Assembly (NCBI GenBank): GCA_045540635.1
Contig: JAZQHO010000112.1
Span: forward strand, 1-5,807
Length of the DNA: 5,807 nucleotides
Direction: 5' to 3'
Source: Limiplasma sp045540635
GTDB lineage: Bacteria > Bacillota > Clostridia > Christensenellales > Aristaeellaceae
The notes under the pieces are model-generated. The model searched no databases and was not told the origin of the DNA. It saw only the letters and a program-made list of their open reading frames with translations. Position 1 is the stretch's first letter; every line of letters begins with the position of its first letter. Shown here piece by piece: positions 5,076 to 5,807 of this stretch. The position numbers and the translations under genes are program-made.

Positions 5076-5807
5076 TTGGAGCGCTTTATCGGAAAATACT
5101 GGCCTGTGTTCGTGCTGCCCACGCTGCTGGCGTTTGCGGTGGGTTTTCTTGCCCCTTTCGCTATGGGGCTGTACCTGTCCTTTTGCGATTTTACCACTCT
5201 GTCGGATGCAGTCTTTACGGGCTTTGATAATTATCTGCGAGCCTTTTCGGATGCGTCCGGTGCATTTCTGCGCTCGTTGGGCTACACAGCGCTGTTTGCT
5301 TTGCTCAGCACTCTGGTCATCAATATGTTCGGGCTGGGTGTGGCGCTGCTGTTGACCCGCTCCCTGCCCGGGCGGGATCTGTACCGGACGGTGCTGTTCC
5401 TGCCCAATCTGATCGGCGGCATTGTGCTGGGCTGGCTGTGGCAGGTCATCTTCAACGGCCTGCTGGCACCCCGTGGGCTTACCATCGTTACCAGCGAGTG
5501 GTATGGCTTCTGGGGGCTTCTGCTCATCATGCTGTGGCAGCAGGCTGGGTATATGATGATTATCTACATCTCCGGCCTCAGCACCATCCCGGAAGAGCTG
5601 AACGAGGCAGCCGGCATTGATGGCGCATCCCCGTGGCAGACCTTCTGGCATGTTACCCTGCCCATGCTGCGCCCCTCGGTGACCATCTGCACCTTTCTGA
5701 CCCTGACCGGCGGCTTCAAGCTCTTCGACCAGAACCTGGCGCTGACGGGCGGTATGCCCTCGGGCAGGTCGGAGCTTTTGGCGCTGAACATCTATAACAC
5801 CTTTTAC
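5076..5807 (+). CDS. MalF/UgpA-type sugar ABC transporter permease, N-terminal 244 codons (cut by right edge)
   Basis: The frame from the TTG at 5076 is open for 244 codons to the window edge with no stop. It encodes a binding-protein-dependent permease. Membrane segments lie at about 9-34, 70-93, 104-126, 145-167 and 199-215. The cytoplasmic EAA loop that docks on the ATPase is clear: EAAG at 177-180, with the conserved LP at 195-196. After it, FKLFDQ and LTGG followed by LALNIYNTF match the C-terminal part of MalF/UgpA-type permeases, so only a few dozen residues should be missing. It forms half of the membrane channel; a MalG-type partner is expected next. TTG was chosen because AAGGAG (5062-5067) is 8 nt upstream. 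The gene follows the binding-protein gene by 125 nt with a terminator-like hairpin between them. No ATPase gene is in view; many Firmicute sugar importers share an MsmK-type ATPase encoded elsewhere. Confidence 0.93.
   Translation, partial: MERFIGKYWPVFVLPTLLAFAVGFLAPFAMGLYLSFCDFTTLSDAVFTGFDNYLRAFSDASGAFLRSLGYTALFALLSTLVINMFGLGVALLLTRSLPGRDLYRTVLFLPNLIGGIVLGWLWQVIFNGLLAPRGLTIVTSEWYGFWGLLLIMLWQQAGYMMIIYISGLSTIPEELNEAAGIDGASPWQTFWHVTLPMLRPSVTICTFLTLTGGFKLFDQNLALTGGMPSGRSELLALNIYNTFY

Noticed and set aside
5068..5355. ATG at 5068 opening a 95-codon frame
   Set aside because: The ATG touches the Shine-Dalgarno with no spacing and is out of frame with the permease, whose TTG start at 5076 is correctly spaced.

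Overview
This window looks like GC-rich (about 60% by eye) chromosomal DNA from an endospore-forming lineage of Firmicutes. The best guess is a gut clostridium of the Oscillospiraceae/Ruminococcaceae type. The evidence is a recognisable spoIIGA-sigE pair, a clostridial-type MurG, a carbohydrate esterase and an ABC sugar importer. No tRNA, rRNA, CRISPR array, insertion sequence, prophage gene or toxin/defence module is visible. I do not see a convincing previously undescribed system here; the second-look items are about regulation and gene order.

Layout. Positions 1-626 (minus strand) hold the N-terminal 208 codons of a signal-peptide-less CE2-type SGNH carbohydrate esterase that runs off the left edge. 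A divergent intergenic region (627-793) carries its likely promoter and, facing right, a promoter-like arrangement for spoIIGA. Three Spo0A-box-like heptamers lie just upstream of that promoter. spoIIGA (794-1552) and sigE (1571-2284) form the spoIIG operon: SpoIIGA is the membrane aspartic protease that removes the pro-sequence of sigma-E. An 89-bp gap with its own extended -10 promoter and a leader hairpin precedes murG (2374-3444), so murG occupies the place where sigG often sits. A large stem-loop (3509-3557) ends this block.

The right part is a sugar ABC importer operon. A family-1 solute-binding protein (3586-4950) is followed by an intercistronic terminator-like hairpin (4960-5007) and then a MalF/UgpA-type permease (5076-5807) that starts at TTG and runs off the right edge. 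A second permease is expected beyond the window.

The esterase and the importer could both act on acetylated plant oligosaccharides (import, then cytoplasmic deacetylation), but the sporulation/cell-wall genes lie between them and the link is only inference. Two of the six genes are incomplete at the window ends. The stretches without a gene are all under 300 bases and each is described below.
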